Shown: in pieces, positions 53,930-64,000 of the stretch
How positions within the stretch are numbered: the first letter of the stretch is position 1
Layout of the letters: the number at the start of each line of letters is the position of its first letter
Origin: Flavobacteriales bacterium
Lineage (GTDB): Bacteria; Bacteroidota; Bacteroidia; Flavobacteriales_E; Vicingaceae
Direction: 5' to 3'
DNA: 64,000 nt
Assembly: GCA_018608405.1 (NCBI GenBank)
Contig: JABAZP010000036.1
Coordinates: forward strand, 62,001 to 126,000
Made by a program: the position numbers and the translations under genes
The notes under the pieces: model-generated
Told to the model about the DNA's origin: nothing
Databases searched by the model: none
The model's input: only the letters and a program-made list of their open reading frames with translations

Positions 53930-55567
53930 ATGGCAGGAGGTAAATTACCACCACGACAGAAAATGATTGGGATGATGTATTTGGTACTAACCGCTTTATT
54001 AGCGATGAACGTGTCAAAAGATATCCTTAATGCATTTGTTACGGTAAATAGTGGCTTGGAGAACACCAAGAACAACTTTAAAGATAAAAACGAGGATCAG
54101 TATACACGATTTTCCAATCAGTATGCAGAGAACAAAGAGAAGTTTGGAGACGGATGGGCGAAAGCTCAAAAAGTGCAGAAACTAGCCGATGAATTAGTGA
54201 CTTATATTGACGATATAAAAGTTAAAATTATTGCGGGTATTCAGCCGGAATATACTGAGGAAACAGCTCGAGGAAAAAATCAATTCGGAATTGACACAAT
54301 TCTTGATTTAAAATATGTGAAGGTAAAGGATAATTATCTAATTCCAACGCAGATTTTGGTAGGTTCAGAGCCTGCGAACCCAAAAACTGACGAGTATTCG
54401 GCAATGGACTTAATGAGCAAATTGACAGTTTTTAAGAATGAGTTAAAAACCTTTGTTCCGAAAGACTCTCCAATCCAAACTTCTTTAGAAGAAACATATA
54501 AGTTTGAGGAAAGAAGAGCAGCTGGAGGTAATATGGAGAACTGGCCATCGTGGAATTTCTATGGTGTTCCTTGTGCTGCAACAATTACATTATTAACCAA
54601 AATGCAAACAGACGTTAGAGCATTTGAATCTGATGTAGTAAAGTATTTGTTTGGAAGTGCAGATGAATTAACATATAAGTTTACTGGTTTAGCACCTGCG
54701 ATTATACCTAATTCAAATTACGTAATTGCAGGAGATACATTTAGTGCGAAAGTTTTCTTAGCAGCATTTGATACAACGATGTCTCCTGAAATCTTATTAG
54801 GAGAAGGTTATGATTCAACTACCAAAAAGATTACTGGTGAAGAAATTCCAATTAATGTAGTGAAAGGTAATGGTTATATCAAAATTCCAACTAGATCTCA
54901 AGGTCTATTCTCGTACAAAGGAGTAATAAACTTTAAAGGTCCAAAAGGAATGGAGCAATATCCATATTCTATAGATTATCAAGTTGCAGCCCCGAGTACA
55001 ACAATTTCTGCTACGGCAATGAATGTTTTCTACATTGGGGTTCCTAATCCAGTAGATATTTCTGCTTCTGGTGTGCCAAAAGATAAAATTTCGGCATCTG
55101 TTTCGGGTGGATCTATTTCAAAAGCGAAAGATGGTTGGCTAGTGAATGTTAAAACTCCTGGAAAGGCAGTGGTTAGCGTTTCTGCTGAGATTGATGGAAA
55201 CCGTCAAAAAATGGGTTCAATGGAATTTCGTGTGAAAAGAATTCCAACACCTATTGCTGAGATTGGAGGAAAGTCTTCAGGCGCTATTCCAAGAGGTAAG
55301 CTTGCAGGAACCTCAGGTATTATTGCTCAAATGGAGAATTTTGAATTTGATGTTAGAGTAGTAGTTTCATCATTTAAGTTTGTTTATACTCAAGCGAATG
55401 GATTATCAAAAGAGATTCCTGTAAAAGGTCCTAAGTTTAGCGACCAGGTAAGAGGGATTTTAAGACAAATCAAACCTGGCTCTAGAGTTACATTTGAAGA
55501 CATTAAGGCTACTATGCCTGATGGAGAGCAAAGAAAGCTTGGATCAATTGTGCTTAAGGCAGTTTAA
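53930..55567 (+). CDS. gldM: Gliding motility/T9SS motor protein GldM (PorM)
   Basis: A 545-residue protein with one N-terminal membrane helix (MIGMMYLVLTALLAMNVSKD, about residues 12-31) and a long periplasmic part made of a helical domain and beta domains ending in GSIVLKAV. Family start MAGGKLPPRQKMIGMMYLVL is exact. GldM connects the GldL motor in the inner membrane to the GldK/GldN ring, spanning the periplasm. Length is close to the usual 510-550. It is 39 bases after gldL and 11 bases before gldN. Confidence 0.96.
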   Translation: MAGGKLPPRQKMIGMMYLVLTALLAMNVSKDILNAFVTVNSGLENTKNNFKDKNEDQYTRFSNQYAENKEKFGDGWAKAQKVQKLADELVTYIDDIKVKIIAGIQPEYTEETARGKNQFGIDTILDLKYVKVKDNYLIPTQILVGSEPANPKTDEYSAMDLMSKLTVFKNELKTFVPKDSPIQTSLEETYKFEERRAAGGNMENWPSWNFYGVPCAATITLLTKMQTDVRAFESDVVKYLFGSADELTYKFTGLAPAIIPNSNYVIAGDTFSAKVFLAAFDTTMSPEILLGEGYDSTTKKITGEEIPINVVKGNGYIKIPTRSQGLFSYKGVINFKGPKGMEQYPYSIDYQVAAPSTTISATAMNVFYIGVPNPVDISASGVPKDKISASVSGGSISKAKDGWLVNVKTPGKAVVSVSAEIDGNRQKMGSMEFRVKRIPTPIAEIGGKSSGAIPRGKLAGTSGIIAQMENFEFDVRVVVSSFKFVYTQANGLSKEIPVKGPKFSDQVRGILRQIKPGSRVTFEDIKATMPDGEQRKLGSIVLKAV

Positions 55568-55578
55568 AAAATAATACT

Positions 55579-56436
55579 ATGAAAAAGGTTGTATTTAGTT
55601 TTTTAGTAACATTATTTATTGTTCAAGTTGCTTCTGCACAAGGAGACAATAAGGTGTTAGATGGTGTTTTTATTAAAGAAACATCACCTACTCGAAGGGT
55701 AATTCCATATACTCATGTGAGAGAAGCGGATGTTACCTACCTTAAAAGAGTATGGCAAATCATTGATTTGAAGGAAAAAATGAACCATCCTTTGTATTAT
55801 CCTTTGTCTCCAATTAAAGAGATTGGATATGAGCGGTTAAGTTTATTTGATGTGATCAAGAATGCTGTTGAGGCAGGAGAGATGACAGCATATGACGAAG
55901 ATGGTGTTGGAGGACAATTTCAAATACCCCTTCCTAAAAGTGAAGCGATTGGGAAGTTGTCTAAAGAGATTTCTTCTACTGATATCGATGCAGAAACAGG
56001 CTTAGAAGTTCAAACGAGTTATAATGAAGTATTAACAGCTGGAAACGTTAAAAGCTACAGAATTAAAGAAGATTGGTTTTTTGATCGAGAACGTTCGGTA
56101 ATGGAAGTGCGTATTATTGGTATTTTACCGGTAATCGAAACGCTTAATACGGAAACGGGTACTACCAGAAAAGAAGGTCTATTTTGGTTATATTTTCCTG
56201 AAGCTCGATACGTTCTAGCAAATCATGAGGTGTACAACACCCAAAATGATGGTTCTAGAATGACTTTTGAAGATTTGTTTAGAAAGAGAATGTTTTCAAG
56301 TTTTATTTACAAGGAGACCAATGTTTATGACAATAGAATCTTAGATGATTATACTAAAAATATAGACCGATTATTAGAAGCACAAAAAATTCAACAAGAA
56401 ATTGTGAATTTTGAACATGATATGTGGGAGTACTAA
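55579..56436 (+). CDS. gldN: Gliding motility/T9SS ring protein GldN (PorN)
   Basis: A 285-residue periplasmic protein with a signal peptide (about 1-20, ending ASAQ). Family segments are LDGVFIKETSPTRRVIPYTH, READVTYLKRVWQIIDLKEK, NHPLYYP and RIKEDWFFDRERSVMEVRII. GldN forms rings with GldK beneath the outer membrane. It is the last gene of the T9SS core cluster and is followed by a terminator. The SprA translocon and the PorV/PorU attachment components are not in this window. Confidence 0.95.
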   Translation: MKKVVFSFLVTLFIVQVASAQGDNKVLDGVFIKETSPTRRVIPYTHVREADVTYLKRVWQIIDLKEKMNHPLYYPLSPIKEIGYERLSLFDVIKNAVEAGEMTAYDEDGVGGQFQIPLPKSEAIGKLSKEISSTDIDAETGLEVQTSYNEVLTAGNVKSYRIKEDWFFDRERSVMEVRIIGILPVIETLNTETGTTRKEGLFWLYFPEARYVLANHEVYNTQNDGSRMTFEDLFRKRMFSSFIYKETNVYDNRILDDYTKNIDRLLEAQKIQQEIVNFEHDMWEY

Positions 56437-56454
56437 TAGTCTCGTAAAAAGTTT

Positions 56455-56490
56455 AAAGCCCTAATCTATTTAGATTGGGGCTTTTTTTTT
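56455..56490 (+). terminator. Terminator after gldN
   Basis: A 14-bp stem AAAGCCCTAATCTA with its complement (one G-T pair) and a very short loop, followed by ten T, lies 18 bases after the gldN stop. Confidence 0.88.
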
Positions 56491-56495
56491 AGCAT

Positions 56496-57794
56496 ATGTA
56501 TAAGGACTTTATAAAGCTGACCATTCCTAATATTTTAACAAATTTAACTGTGCCACTAGTTAGTATAGTTGATGTAATGTTAATGGGACACATGGATGAT
56601 GCGAAGTATATAATTGCAATCGGGTTATCCGTTGCGATTTTCAATATGTTGTATTGGGCTTTCGGATTTTTGCGAATGGGAACAACGGGTCAGGTTGCTC
56701 AGGCATATGGTAAAGGTTCTGATGTGGCTATTCAACATGTTTTAGTTAAAGGTGTATCCATTGCAACTTTGCTGGGAGTAATATTTATTCTATTTCAAAG
56801 CCCTCTACTTAGTATGGCAAATAGAGTATTAGATGTTTCTGCTACTAGTTTTAATTTAATTGACAGTTATTTTAGTATCAGAATCTATACAGCTCCCGCT
56901 AGCATTGTATTGTTTGTTATAAATGGTTGGCTCTTAGGTATTCAACGTCCTAGACTTGCACTGATCATTGCTGTGTTGATAAACGTCGTAAATATTTTAG
57001 TTAGTGTAGTTTTAGTTCAGTCCTTTGGCCTTGGTATTAAGGGTGTCGCTATAGGAACATTAATAGCTCAATATGCCGGGTTATCGTTGGGAGTATTTTT
57101 CATATATAAAAAATATGGAATGACTTGGATTAGCTATTTCAGAACCGGCTTACCGAGGGATTCTGGTTGGAAGGAATTTGTGCAGGTTAATGGGGATTTG
57201 TTTATTCGAACCTTATGTTTGCTATTTACCATGACTTTTTTTAAAGTGAATGCTGCAGAATTAGAGCAAAGTTTGGGAGCAGGGAATTTATTATTGTTGG
57301 AATTTATTAGTTTATCTGCATATGGTATTGATGGTTTGGCTTTCGCTGCAGAATCAATTTCGGGAAAGGACTTTGGAAGAGGTCGCCTAGATTTGGTAAA
57401 AAAATCTATTAAGGTTGCTTTTCAAATAGGATTATTAATTGGTCTTGTCGGAAGTGTAGTGTTTTTTGTTTTCGGCAGGTCTATTTTGGAGTTGTTAACG
57501 AACCAGCAAGACGTTATTCAAGCAGCAATTTCATATTTGCCTTGGGTAATAGTAGCGCCTATTATTCATTCAGTTGCGTTTATTTGGGATGGGATCTATA
57601 TTGGTTGCACAGCGAGTAAGCAGATGAAATGGTCTTTGCTTATATCTACATTTCTAGTATTCTTGCCGAGTTATTATCTTTTCCTTTCGTTATTCGGTAA
57701 TCATGGAGTATGGTTGGCTTTTACACTTTTTATGGTATCTCGAGGAATTATTCAAACCCTGCAGGCGAAAAAGGGTATATACGACCGCCTATAA
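56496..57794 (+). CDS. MATE family efflux transporter
   Basis: A 432-residue polytopic inner-membrane protein of the MATE family, which exports cationic drugs or metabolites using Na+ or H+. About 12 hydrophobic helices are present, with the two-fold repeat. N-terminal features: LTIPNILTNLTVPLVSIVDV, LMGHMDDAKYIIAIGLSVAI and RMGTTGQVAQAYGKG. A second-half feature is AYGIDGLAFAAESISGKDFG. Substrate cannot be inferred. The ATG at 56496 lies 6 bases after the gldN terminator, so it needs its own promoter or read-through. Its stop overlaps the convergent hydrolase gene by 6 bases. Confidence 0.93.
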   Translation: MYKDFIKLTIPNILTNLTVPLVSIVDVMLMGHMDDAKYIIAIGLSVAIFNMLYWAFGFLRMGTTGQVAQAYGKGSDVAIQHVLVKGVSIATLLGVIFILFQSPLLSMANRVLDVSATSFNLIDSYFSIRIYTAPASIVLFVINGWLLGIQRPRLALIIAVLINVVNILVSVVLVQSFGLGIKGVAIGTLIAQYAGLSLGVFFIYKKYGMTWISYFRTGLPRDSGWKEFVQVNGDLFIRTLCLLFTMTFFKVNAAELEQSLGAGNLLLLEFISLSAYGIDGLAFAAESISGKDFGRGRLDLVKKSIKVAFQIGLLIGLVGSVVFFVFGRSILELLTNQQDVIQAAISYLPWVIVAPIIHSVAFIWDGIYIGCTASKQMKWSLLISTFLVFLPSYYLFLSLFGNHGVWLAFTLFMVSRGIIQTLQAKKGIYDRL

Positions 57795-58415
57795 GGTTGT
57801 GAATACCTTTATTAGCTCCATTGGTACTTCGTGTCGACCTTCAAAATTTACCTTCTCATAATCAATACCTATTGCTGCAAGTTGGCCTAAATATTTATTC
57901 ACTTGGTCTTCTTTCACCAAGCGATCTTTAGTTCCATGATAGTAAAAATATTTATCAGCAATCAATTGCTTTATGTCGTTAGAAGATAGCTCCTCAGGAA
58001 TGCTTCCCGCAATTAGGTGAACGGTTGCTGCTTTTAGTTTTGAAGAAGCGTACCATCGCAGCAATGTCGACACTCCTTGGGAAAACCCAATTAGATGAAT
58101 TGGGGAAGCGACATTTTTTTGAATGATCAACTGCATTAATGTTTCTAAATAGTTTATGTAATCGCTGATTTCATCTTCTCGTTCATATGAAGTCATCCAA
58201 CTTGCTACTGGTTGTCGCTCTTTATTGTAAAACTTGGACAATGCTTCTGGGACGTATAGTTCGTAACCTTTAACAGGAAGCTCTTTGAAGTTGTCACTAA
58301 ATTCAACTGCCAATTGAGCATATCCATGAACGGCGAGCACTACTCCTTTCGAAGATCCAATTGCGGGTTCATAATAATAATGTGCTGTTTTATTTACAAT
58401 TAACTGATGTTTCAT
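57789..58415 (-). CDS. Alpha/beta hydrolase, probable carboxylesterase type
   Basis: A 208-residue alpha/beta hydrolase. HGYAQLAVEFSDNFKELP is the oxyanion region, LIGFSQGVSTLLRWYASS contains the nucleophile Ser of G-x-S-x-G, IADKYFYYHGTKDRLV supplies the acid region and GRHEVPMELI the catalytic His near the end. It resembles phospholipase/carboxylesterase or dienelactone hydrolase-like enzymes. The ATG at 58415 gives the natural start MKHQLIVNKTAHYYY. The open frame extends to 58592 but that would cover the ABC-F promoter and start. Substrate unknown. Confidence 0.86.
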   Translation of the reverse strand: MKHQLIVNKTAHYYYEPAIGSSKGVVLAVHGYAQLAVEFSDNFKELPVKGYELYVPEALSKFYNKERQPVASWMTSYEREDEISDYINYLETLMQLIIQKNVASPIHLIGFSQGVSTLLRWYASSKLKAATVHLIAGSIPEELSSNDIKQLIADKYFYYHGTKDRLVKEDQVNKYLGQLAAIGIDYEKVNFEGRHEVPMELIKVFTTL

Positions 58416-58454
58416 AACCCTGCAAAAATCCCCTTTTTTCGTGAATGAGTTTGT

Positions 58455-58462
58455 TACTTTTG
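58455..58462 (+). promoter_or_regulatory. -7 box immediately before the ABC-F gene
   Basis: TACTTTTG matches TAnnTTTG exactly and ends only 5 bases before the ATG at 58468. By analogy with rnpB, transcription would begin at about the ATG itself, suggesting a leaderless message. Confidence 0.45.
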
Positions 58463-58467
58463 CAGTT

Positions 58468-60429
58468 ATGGTTGGAGTAAATAATGCTGTATTACATTTT
58501 GCTGATCGAGCGATATTTAACTCGATATCTTTCATTATCAACAAGCAAGATCGAATAGGCTTGGTTGGAAAAAATGGAGCAGGGAAATCCACTATGTTGA
58601 AAGCTCTTGCAGGAATTCAAAAATTAGATTCGGGTTCTATTTCCTTTCCAACAGGACTTACATTGGGGTATCTGCCTCAAGATATGGATTTCGAATCTGG
58701 TCGGACCGTATGGAAGGAAACAGAAACAAGTTTTAGCAAAAGTTTGGACATTAAAAGTCGTATTGATGAAATTAATCACCAATTAGCAACTCGAGAAGAC
58801 TATGAATCTGATTCTTACATGCAAATATTGGATGAACTTTCGGATTTAAACGAAAAGCTGAGTTTGTTGGGCATTGATACCATGGAAGCTGAAATAGAAA
58901 AAATCCTGATTGGTTTGGGCTTTAGTCGAAATGACTTTCAAAGACAAACAGACGAATTTAGTGGTGGCTGGCGAATGAGAATAGAATTAGCAAAAATTTT
59001 ATTGCAACAGTCCGACCTTTTGCTATTGGATGAGCCTACGAACCACCTTGATATTGAATCTATTCAGTGGCTTGAAGATTTTCTTGATACATATCCTGGA
59101 GCAGTTGTGTTGATTTCTCACGATAGAGCATTCTTAGATAATCTAACTAATCGAACTGTAGAGATTTCATTGGGAAAAATTTATGATTATGCTGCGCCTT
59201 ACACTAAATATTTAGAATTAAGAAAGGAGCGACGAGAGCAAGAAATAGCTGCCTATACGAACCAACAAAAACACATTAAAGAACAAGAAGATTTTATCAA
59301 CCGTTTTAGGGCAAAGGCTACCAAAGCTGTGCAGGTGCAGTCTAGAATAAAAGCACTAGACAGACTGGATCGAATTGAGATAGAGGTAGAGGATAATGCT
59401 GCTATGCGGTTTTCTTTTCCTCCGGCACCGCATTCAGGCAAAGTGAGTTTGAGAGTGGAAGAGGTTGCTAAAAAATATGATGGTAAAACTATTTTTGACG
59501 ATGTAAGCTTTAGCATAGAGCGAGGTGAAAAAATAGCCTTATTGGGAAAAAATGGAGAAGGAAAGTCTACCATGTCGAGATTAATCGTTGGAGAAGATTA
59601 CGACTCTGGAGAAATAGAATTGGGGTATCAGGTTAAGATTGGTTATTTCGCTCAAAATCAGTCTGAAATATTGGATGTTGAGAAAACGGTATTTGAAACA
59701 ATTGACGAGGCAGCAACAGGTGAGATTCGAACAAAAATAAGGTCACTGTTGGGTTCATTTTTGTTTGGTGGTGAAGAGTCTGATAAAAAGGTAAAAGTGC
59801 TTTCGGGTGGAGAAAGAGCACGACTGGCCATGTGTAAATTGTTATTAGAACCGGTAAATCTGCTCATTTTGGATGAGCCTACGAATCACTTGGATATTCG
59901 TTCTAAAGAAATTTTAAAAGATGCCTTACTTCGTTACGATGGAGCCATGATTTTAATCTCGCATGATCGAGACTTTCTAAAAGGCTTAATTGAAAAGATT
60001 TATGAGTTTTCTCAAGGTAAAGTCAAGGAGCACCTGGGCGGTATCGATCAGTTTTTACGTTCAAAGAAGTCAGACGATATAAGAGTTTGGGAGTCAACGA
60101 AATCGGCTAACAGTTCAGCACCTGAGTTAAAATCAAAATCAAACGACCCAAATGCGTATCAAATCAAAAAGGATTTGAAAAAGAAAATTCGCACGCAAAA
60201 GAACGCTGTGAGTAAGATTGAAAAAACCGTCTCTGATTTGGAACTAGAGTTAGCGGAAGCTAACGAGCTGTTAAAGCTTCCAGACGCCTATACAAACCCG
60301 GAAAATAAAGCACTTGTTGAAAATTGGCCAAAGCTAGGCCAACAACTTGAGGATGCAATGGAACAATGGGAAAAAGAAGAGGCAAAACTGGAGCGTTTAG
60401 AGATTGAATTGAATCAATACGAAAACTAG
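58468..60429 (+). CDS. ABC-F family ATPase
   Basis: A 653-residue soluble protein with two ABC domains and no membrane segment, as in ABC-F ribosome-associated factors (EttA, Uup, antibiotic-protection proteins). First domain: [19 protein letters not shown], then [16 protein letters not shown] and [15 protein letters not shown]. An arm/linker of basic helices follows ([20 protein letters not shown], cited from about residue 245). Second domain: [35 protein letters not shown] and [14 protein letters not shown]. The C-terminus is a coiled coil (about 570-653), like Uup. ATG at 58468 is preferred over GTG at 58441. The stop overlaps recQ by 4 bases. Confidence 0.93.
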   Translation: MVGVNNAVLHFADRAIFNSISFIINKQDRIGLVGKNGAGKSTMLKALAGIQKLDSGSISFPTGLTLGYLPQDMDFESGRTVWKETETSFSKSLDIKSRIDEINHQLATREDYESDSYMQILDELSDLNEKLSLLGIDTMEAEIEKILIGLGFSRNDFQRQTDEFSGGWRMRIELAKILLQQSDLLLLDEPTNHLDIESIQWLEDFLDTYPGAVVLISHDRAFLDNLTNRTVEISLGKIYDYAAPYTKYLELRKERREQEIAAYTNQQKHIKEQEDFINRFRAKATKAVQVQSRIKALDRLDRIEIEVEDNAAMRFSFPPAPHSGKVSLRVEEVAKKYDGKTIFDDVSFSIERGEKIALLGKNGEGKSTMSRLIVGEDYDSGEIELGYQVKIGYFAQNQSEILDVEKTVFETIDEAATGEIRTKIRSLLGSFLFGGEESDKKVKVLSGGERARLAMCKLLLEPVNLLILDEPTNHLDIRSKEILKDALLRYDGAMILISHDRDFLKGLIEKIYEFSQGKVKEHLGGIDQFLRSKKSDDIRVWESTKSANSSAPELKSKSNDPNAYQIKKDLKKKIRTQKNAVSKIEKTVSDLELELAEANELLKLPDAYTNPENKALVENWPKLGQQLEDAMEQWEKEEAKLERLEIELNQYEN

Positions 60430-62603
60430 TTGCCCATAATGGATAAGAATTTGATTCGCATCATTCGAAGCTCTTCTTCCGAATAGGTTTCATCAAACTC
60501 TTGTATTGCATCGTCAATAGAATCTTCTTCAGTTTCCCTGAAATAGTCAATTATTTCTTCTTGATACTCTTCATCAAGTAAGTCATTTAAAATGTGGTCT
60601 AAATTTATTTTTGTTCCACTAGCAACAATGTGTTCTATTTCTTCCAAAATATCGTCAACGTCCTTCCCTTTGGCGGTAGCTATATCCTCTAGTGTCAACT
60701 TTCTATCAATACTTTGGATAATAAATACTTTTAAACCTGATTTATTAACAACAGATTTAACAATCATGTCATCCGGTCGTTCTATCTCATTTTCTTCAAC
60801 ATACTGCTTTATTGCTTCCAAGAATGGTTCGCCGAACTTCTCTGCTTTCCCTTGACCAACTCCAGTTATATTACACAGTTCTTCCATGGTAATTGGATAC
60901 TGAGTTGCCATATCTTCAAGAGACACTTCTGCGAAAATGACATATGGAGGCAAATCTTCATCTCGAGCTACCTCTTTTCTAAGTTCTTTCAATATGGCAA
61001 ACAATTCTTCGTCAGAAGCTCCCCCTTTAGCATTGGCAGAAATAACAGGGGCGCTGGCATCGTATTTTTTCGGCTCTACCATTGTAACACTATGCGGGTT
61101 GTCCAAAAACTCTCGTCCCTTATCACTAATTTTTAATACACCATAATTCTCAATTTCCTTAATGATGTAATTGTTGATAATCGATTGTCGTATAATCGAA
61201 TTCCACTTAATTTCTTCAATGTCCTTTCCAGCACCAAATGACTTGTGTTCGTCATTTCTCAACGATTTGATTTCGCTAGTAATCTCTCCTGCTAAAAAGT
61301 TAGAGATGTAATTAGCTTTGAAATTTTCTTTCAATTCTAATATGGTACTCATCAGTAAAACCATACTGTCTTTTGCGTCAAATTCAACCCTTGGGTTAAT
61401 ACAATTGTCACAATTTCCACAGTTTTCTTCTTCGTAGGTTTCACCAAAGTAGTGAAGCAATTGTTTTCTTCTACAAACGGCAGTTTCCGCATAAGAAACT
61501 GTTTCGAAAATCAGTTGCCTTCCTATTTCTTGTTCCGCTACAGGTTTTCCTTGTAGAAATTTTTCAAGCTTTTCAATGTCTTTGTAACTGTAAAAAGCAA
61601 TGCATCTGCCTTCTCCGCCATCTCGTCCTGCTCTTCCTGTTTCTTGGTAGTAACCTTCTAAACTCTTAGGAATATCATGATGTATTACAAACCTAACGTC
61701 CGGTTTGTCAATCCCCATACCGAATGCAATAGTTGCTACAATCACATCAGCTTCTTCCATCAAAAACATGTCTTGATGTTTTGCTCTTGTTGTTGCATCT
61801 AATCCAGCATGGTAAGGAAGTGCTTTTACGCCATTGACTTGAAGCGTTTCAGCAACCTCTTCTACCTTTTTTCTACTTAAGCAATATACAATACCAGACT
61901 TGCCTTGGTATTGATTAATATATTTTACAATCTGCGAATTAGCTTCTTTTTTTGGATTTACCTCGTAGTAAAGGTTGGGTCGGTTAAATGAAGCTTTAAA
62001 TACATTGGCATTTGACATGCCCAAATTTTTCTGAATATCTTGCTGTACTTTAGGTGTTGCAGTAGCAGTTAAAGCAATAATAGGGACTCTATGAATGGCT
62101 TCAATAATCTCTCTTAACCTTCTATATTCTGGTCTAAAGTCATGACCCCACTCTGAAATACAATGTGCCTCATCAATGGCAAAGAATGAAATTTTAATGG
62201 TTTTAAAGAAGTCTATATTGGCTTGCTTTGTTAAGGTTTCTGGAGCAACATAAAGCAATTTAGTTCTACCGGCAACTAAGTCTTCTTTAACAATGCCTAA
62301 ATCAGTCTTATTTAACGAAGAATTCATGAAATGCGCGACATGGTTTCCCGTAGAAAAACCTCTAATGGCATCTACTTGGTTCTTCATTAACGCAATTAAC
62401 GGAGAAACTACAATTGCAGTTCCTTCTGACATTAATGCAGGTAATTGATAGCACATGGACTTGCCACCCCCTGTTGGCATTATAACGAAGGTGTCATCGT
62501 CTTGCAAAACGCTTTCAATTACCTGCTCTTGTTCTCCTTTAAACTTGTTGAAACCGAAGAACTTTTTCAGTTGATCAGTAAGCGACATGGACGCTGTTTG
62601 CAT
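60426..62603 (-). CDS. recQ: ATP-dependent DNA helicase RecQ
   Basis: A 725-residue superfamily 2 helicase with 3'-to-5' activity in recombination and repair. Walker A is [19 protein letters not shown] (about 39-57), with [19 protein letters not shown] (DEAH), [11 protein letters not shown] and the [22 protein letters not shown] motif VI region. Four zinc-binding cysteines follow ([15 protein letters not shown], with an upstream Cys in [14 protein letters not shown]), then the winged-helix RQC domain. A C-terminal HRDC domain (about 530-610) and an acidic tail of about 100 residues end the protein. Start at 62603 (MQTASMSL) or the second ATG at 62588. Confidence 0.96.
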   Translation of the reverse strand: MQTASMSLTDQLKKFFGFNKFKGEQEQVIESVLQDDDTFVIMPTGGGKSMCYQLPALMSEGTAIVVSPLIALMKNQVDAIRGFSTGNHVAHFMNSSLNKTDLGIVKEDLVAGRTKLLYVAPETLTKQANIDFFKTIKISFFAIDEAHCISEWGHDFRPEYRRLREIIEAIHRVPIIALTATATPKVQQDIQKNLGMSNANVFKASFNRPNLYYEVNPKKEANSQIVKYINQYQGKSGIVYCLSRKKVEEVAETLQVNGVKALPYHAGLDATTRAKHQDMFLMEEADVIVATIAFGMGIDKPDVRFVIHHDIPKSLEGYYQETGRAGRDGGEGRCIAFYSYKDIEKLEKFLQGKPVAEQEIGRQLIFETVSYAETAVCRRKQLLHYFGETYEEENCGNCDNCINPRVEFDAKDSMVLLMSTILELKENFKANYISNFLAGEITSEIKSLRNDEHKSFGAGKDIEEIKWNSIIRQSIINNYIIKEIENYGVLKISDKGREFLDNPHSVTMVEPKKYDASAPVISANAKGGASDEELFAILKELRKEVARDEDLPPYVIFAEVSLEDMATQYPITMEELCNITGVGQGKAEKFGEPFLEAIKQYVEENEIERPDDMIVKSVVNKSGLKVFIIQSIDRKLTLEDIATAKGKDVDDILEEIEHIVASGTKINLDHILNDLLDEEYQEEIIDYFRETEEDSIDDAIQEFDETYSEEELRMMRIKFLSIMGN

Positions 62604-62700
62604 GAATGGACTTTTAGTTAATTTTGGAACTCAATTTAATGTTCCGAATAAAGATACAAGTTAGTAAAAAATCGGAGTTCTGAAAACAAAAAATGCATTT

Positions 62701-63666
62701 TTGAAAAATTCACAAGAAATAAAAGCTATAGCAATAGAAACGCTTGAAATTGAACGAGATTCTATCCACAACCTAATTTCAACTATTGATGAGGAGTTTT
62801 CAAATGTTGTTGAAGCAATTTATCATTCTAACGGTAGGTTAGTCGTTAGTGGAATAGGTAAGAGTGCTATTATTGCTCAAAAGATAGTTGCCACGCTGAA
62901 TTCAACAGGTACTCCTTCATTATTTATGCATGCGGCAGACGCAATTCATGGAGATCTAGGAATGGTGCAATCCGATGACTTAGTCATCTTGATTTCTAAG
63001 AGTGGCAATACTCCTGAGGTGAAAGTTTTGGTGCCACTGATAAAGGCTTTAGGCAATAAGTTAATTGCTTTAACAGGGAGCTTTGATTCTTTTTTGGCAC
63101 AACAAGCAGATTATAAATTAAGTTGTGCAGTAGATCAAGAGGCGTGTCCTAATAATCTAGCTCCTACGAACAGCACCACGGCACAGATGGTTATGGGCGA
63201 TGCTTTAGCTGTTTGTTTAATTAAGTGCCGCGACTTTGGAAGTAAAGATTTTGCTAAATATCATCCTGGGGGAGCGCTAGGTAAAAAGTTGTACTTGAGA
63301 GTTTCTGATTTGTATGAGCAAAACGAGAAGCCACAAGTTGGTTTAAAAGCCTCCTTGAAAGAGGTGATTATAGAAATATCTAGTAAAAGATTAGGGGTGA
63401 CAGCCGTTGTAGATAATGAAAGGTTGGTTGGTATTATTACTGATGGAGATTTGCGTAGAATGTTAAGTCGTGAAGTTGATCTTCAAAAGTTGACCGCTGA
63501 AGATATTTATACTAAAAACCCGAAAACACTAGAAGATGGTGCTATGGCGATTGAAGCGGCTGCAAGGATGAAAGAATTGAACATTTCGCAACTGCTTATT
63601 ACGAAAGGGAATCAATATGTTGGAGTTGTGCATTTTCATGACTTATTAAAAGAAGGGTTGATATAA
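62701..63666 (+). CDS. kdsD: D-arabinose 5-phosphate isomerase (KpsF/GutQ family)
   Basis: A 321-residue sugar-phosphate isomerase that makes arabinose 5-phosphate for Kdo, the inner core sugar of LPS. SIS domain: VVSGIGKSAIIAQKIVATLN, GTPSLFMHAADAIHGDLGMV, ILISKSGNTPEVKVLVPLI and APTNSTTAQMVMGDALAVCL. Two C-terminal CBS domains follow (about 205-321: LGVTAVVDNERLVGIITDGD and the repeat LLITKGNQYVGVVHFHDL). Start is TTG at 62701; no ATG is available. tatC begins 1 base after its stop, so the two are co-transcribed. It is functionally linked to lpxB and lptE in this window. Confidence 0.94.
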   Translation: MKNSQEIKAIAIETLEIERDSIHNLISTIDEEFSNVVEAIYHSNGRLVVSGIGKSAIIAQKIVATLNSTGTPSLFMHAADAIHGDLGMVQSDDLVILISKSGNTPEVKVLVPLIKALGNKLIALTGSFDSFLAQQADYKLSCAVDQEACPNNLAPTNSTTAQMVMGDALAVCLIKCRDFGSKDFAKYHPGGALGKKLYLRVSDLYEQNEKPQVGLKASLKEVIIEISSKRLGVTAVVDNERLVGIITDGDLRRMLSREVDLQKLTAEDIYTKNPKTLEDGAMAIEAAARMKELNISQLLITKGNQYVGVVHFHDLLKEGLI

Positions 63667-63667
63667 C

Positions 63668-64000
63668 ATGGCAATGGATCAAAGTTTTGATGAAGAAGAA
63701 GAAGGTAAAATGTCTTTTCTCGCCCACTTGGAAGTACTGCGGTGGCACTTAATTCGAATCGTTGTAGCCATCATGATTGGTGCTATAGCAGCCTTTATTT
63801 TTAAATCTTTTATTTTTGATTTAGTTGTTTTGGCTCCGGCTCACAATACCTTTTTAACCTATCGACTTTTCTGTCAGTTGTCAGAGCTTTTAAACCTAGG
63901 AAGAGCCTTGTGTTTTGATGATTTAACCTTCAATTTGGTAAACCTTACCATGGCAGGTCAATTTTCAATGCACCTCATTGTTTCTTTTATTGCGGGAATA
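63668..64000 (+). CDS. tatC: Sec-independent protein translocase TatC, N-terminal part
   Basis: The first 111 codons of TatC, the twin-arginine signal receptor subunit. The protein starts with an acidic leader (about 1-14, DEEEEGK) followed by the family signature MSFLAHLEVLRWHLIRIVVA and the first membrane helix (about 28-48). A long periplasmic loop follows (FLTYRLFCQLSELLNL), then MAGQFSMHLIVSFIAGI, where the window ends inside the second helix. The Bacteroidota-type long first loop is present. It follows kdsD by 1 base. tatA is not seen here. Confidence 0.93.
   Translation, partial: MAMDQSFDEEEEGKMSFLAHLEVLRWHLIRIVVAIMIGAIAAFIFKSFIFDLVVLAPAHNTFLTYRLFCQLSELLNLGRALCFDDLTFNLVNLTMAGQFSMHLIVSFIAGI

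Overview
The window looks like a chromosome segment of a Bacteroidota member, probably order Flavobacteriales. It carries a complete gliding/type IX secretion core (PorP/SprF, GldK, GldL, GldM, GldN), three very large secreted proteins ending in type IX sorting domains, a DUF2279 protein and the UbiA-Maf pair common in this phylum. The DNA is AT-rich. Start codons lack Shine-Dalgarno sequences, several starts are TTG or GTG, and several promoters show the Bacteroidota -7 box TAnnTTTG. The family-level placement is inference. No rRNA, tRNA, CRISPR array, prophage or transposase gene was recognised.

Layout. 0-11 kb: the end of aconitase, yqeY, comEC, two tandem M4 metallopeptidases of about 1167 residues each, and a DUF2279 protein. 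11-18 kb: a Nudix hydrolase, an Smr protein, the RNase P RNA gene (rnpB), a repeat-built secreted protein, a LolD-like ATPase and sucC. 18-28 kb: a methyltransferase, an SDR protein, a small beta-barrel protein, maf, a UbiA prenyltransferase, an M61 peptidase, a 201-bp inverted-repeat element, the surE-lpxB-SpoIID run and a SUMF1-like protein. 28-42 kb: dnaK, a lipoprotein, panB, a frameshifted PD40 protein, RluA, arfB, ilvE, MarR, UbiA, an L,D-transpeptidase, a second frameshifted gene and groESL. 42-47 kb: a tight operon miaB, sigma-54 activator, lptE, unknown gene, secG. 47-56.5 kb: topA, a ureohydrolase that has lost its metal ligands, and the T9SS core. 56.5-64 kb: MATE transporter, alpha/beta hydrolase, ABC-F protein, recQ, kdsD and the start of tatC.

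How the genes fit together. Envelope biogenesis is the main theme: lpxB, kdsD and lptE (LPS), secG and tatC (inner-membrane export), porP-gldKLMN (outer-membrane export), and three likely cargo proteins. The rest is core housekeeping. No gap between genes exceeds 300 bases.

Most interesting signals. (1) dnaK and groES share an upstream palindrome (CTGTCAC-N6-TGACA in the same orientation) placed about 50-60 bp before a sigma-54-like -24/-12 sequence; this could be an undescribed heat-shock control module. (2) A MITE-like element lies at 23790-23990. (3) A conserved-looking ureohydrolase without its metal site sits next to the T9SS genes. (4) Two genes are each broken by a single -1 frameshift.
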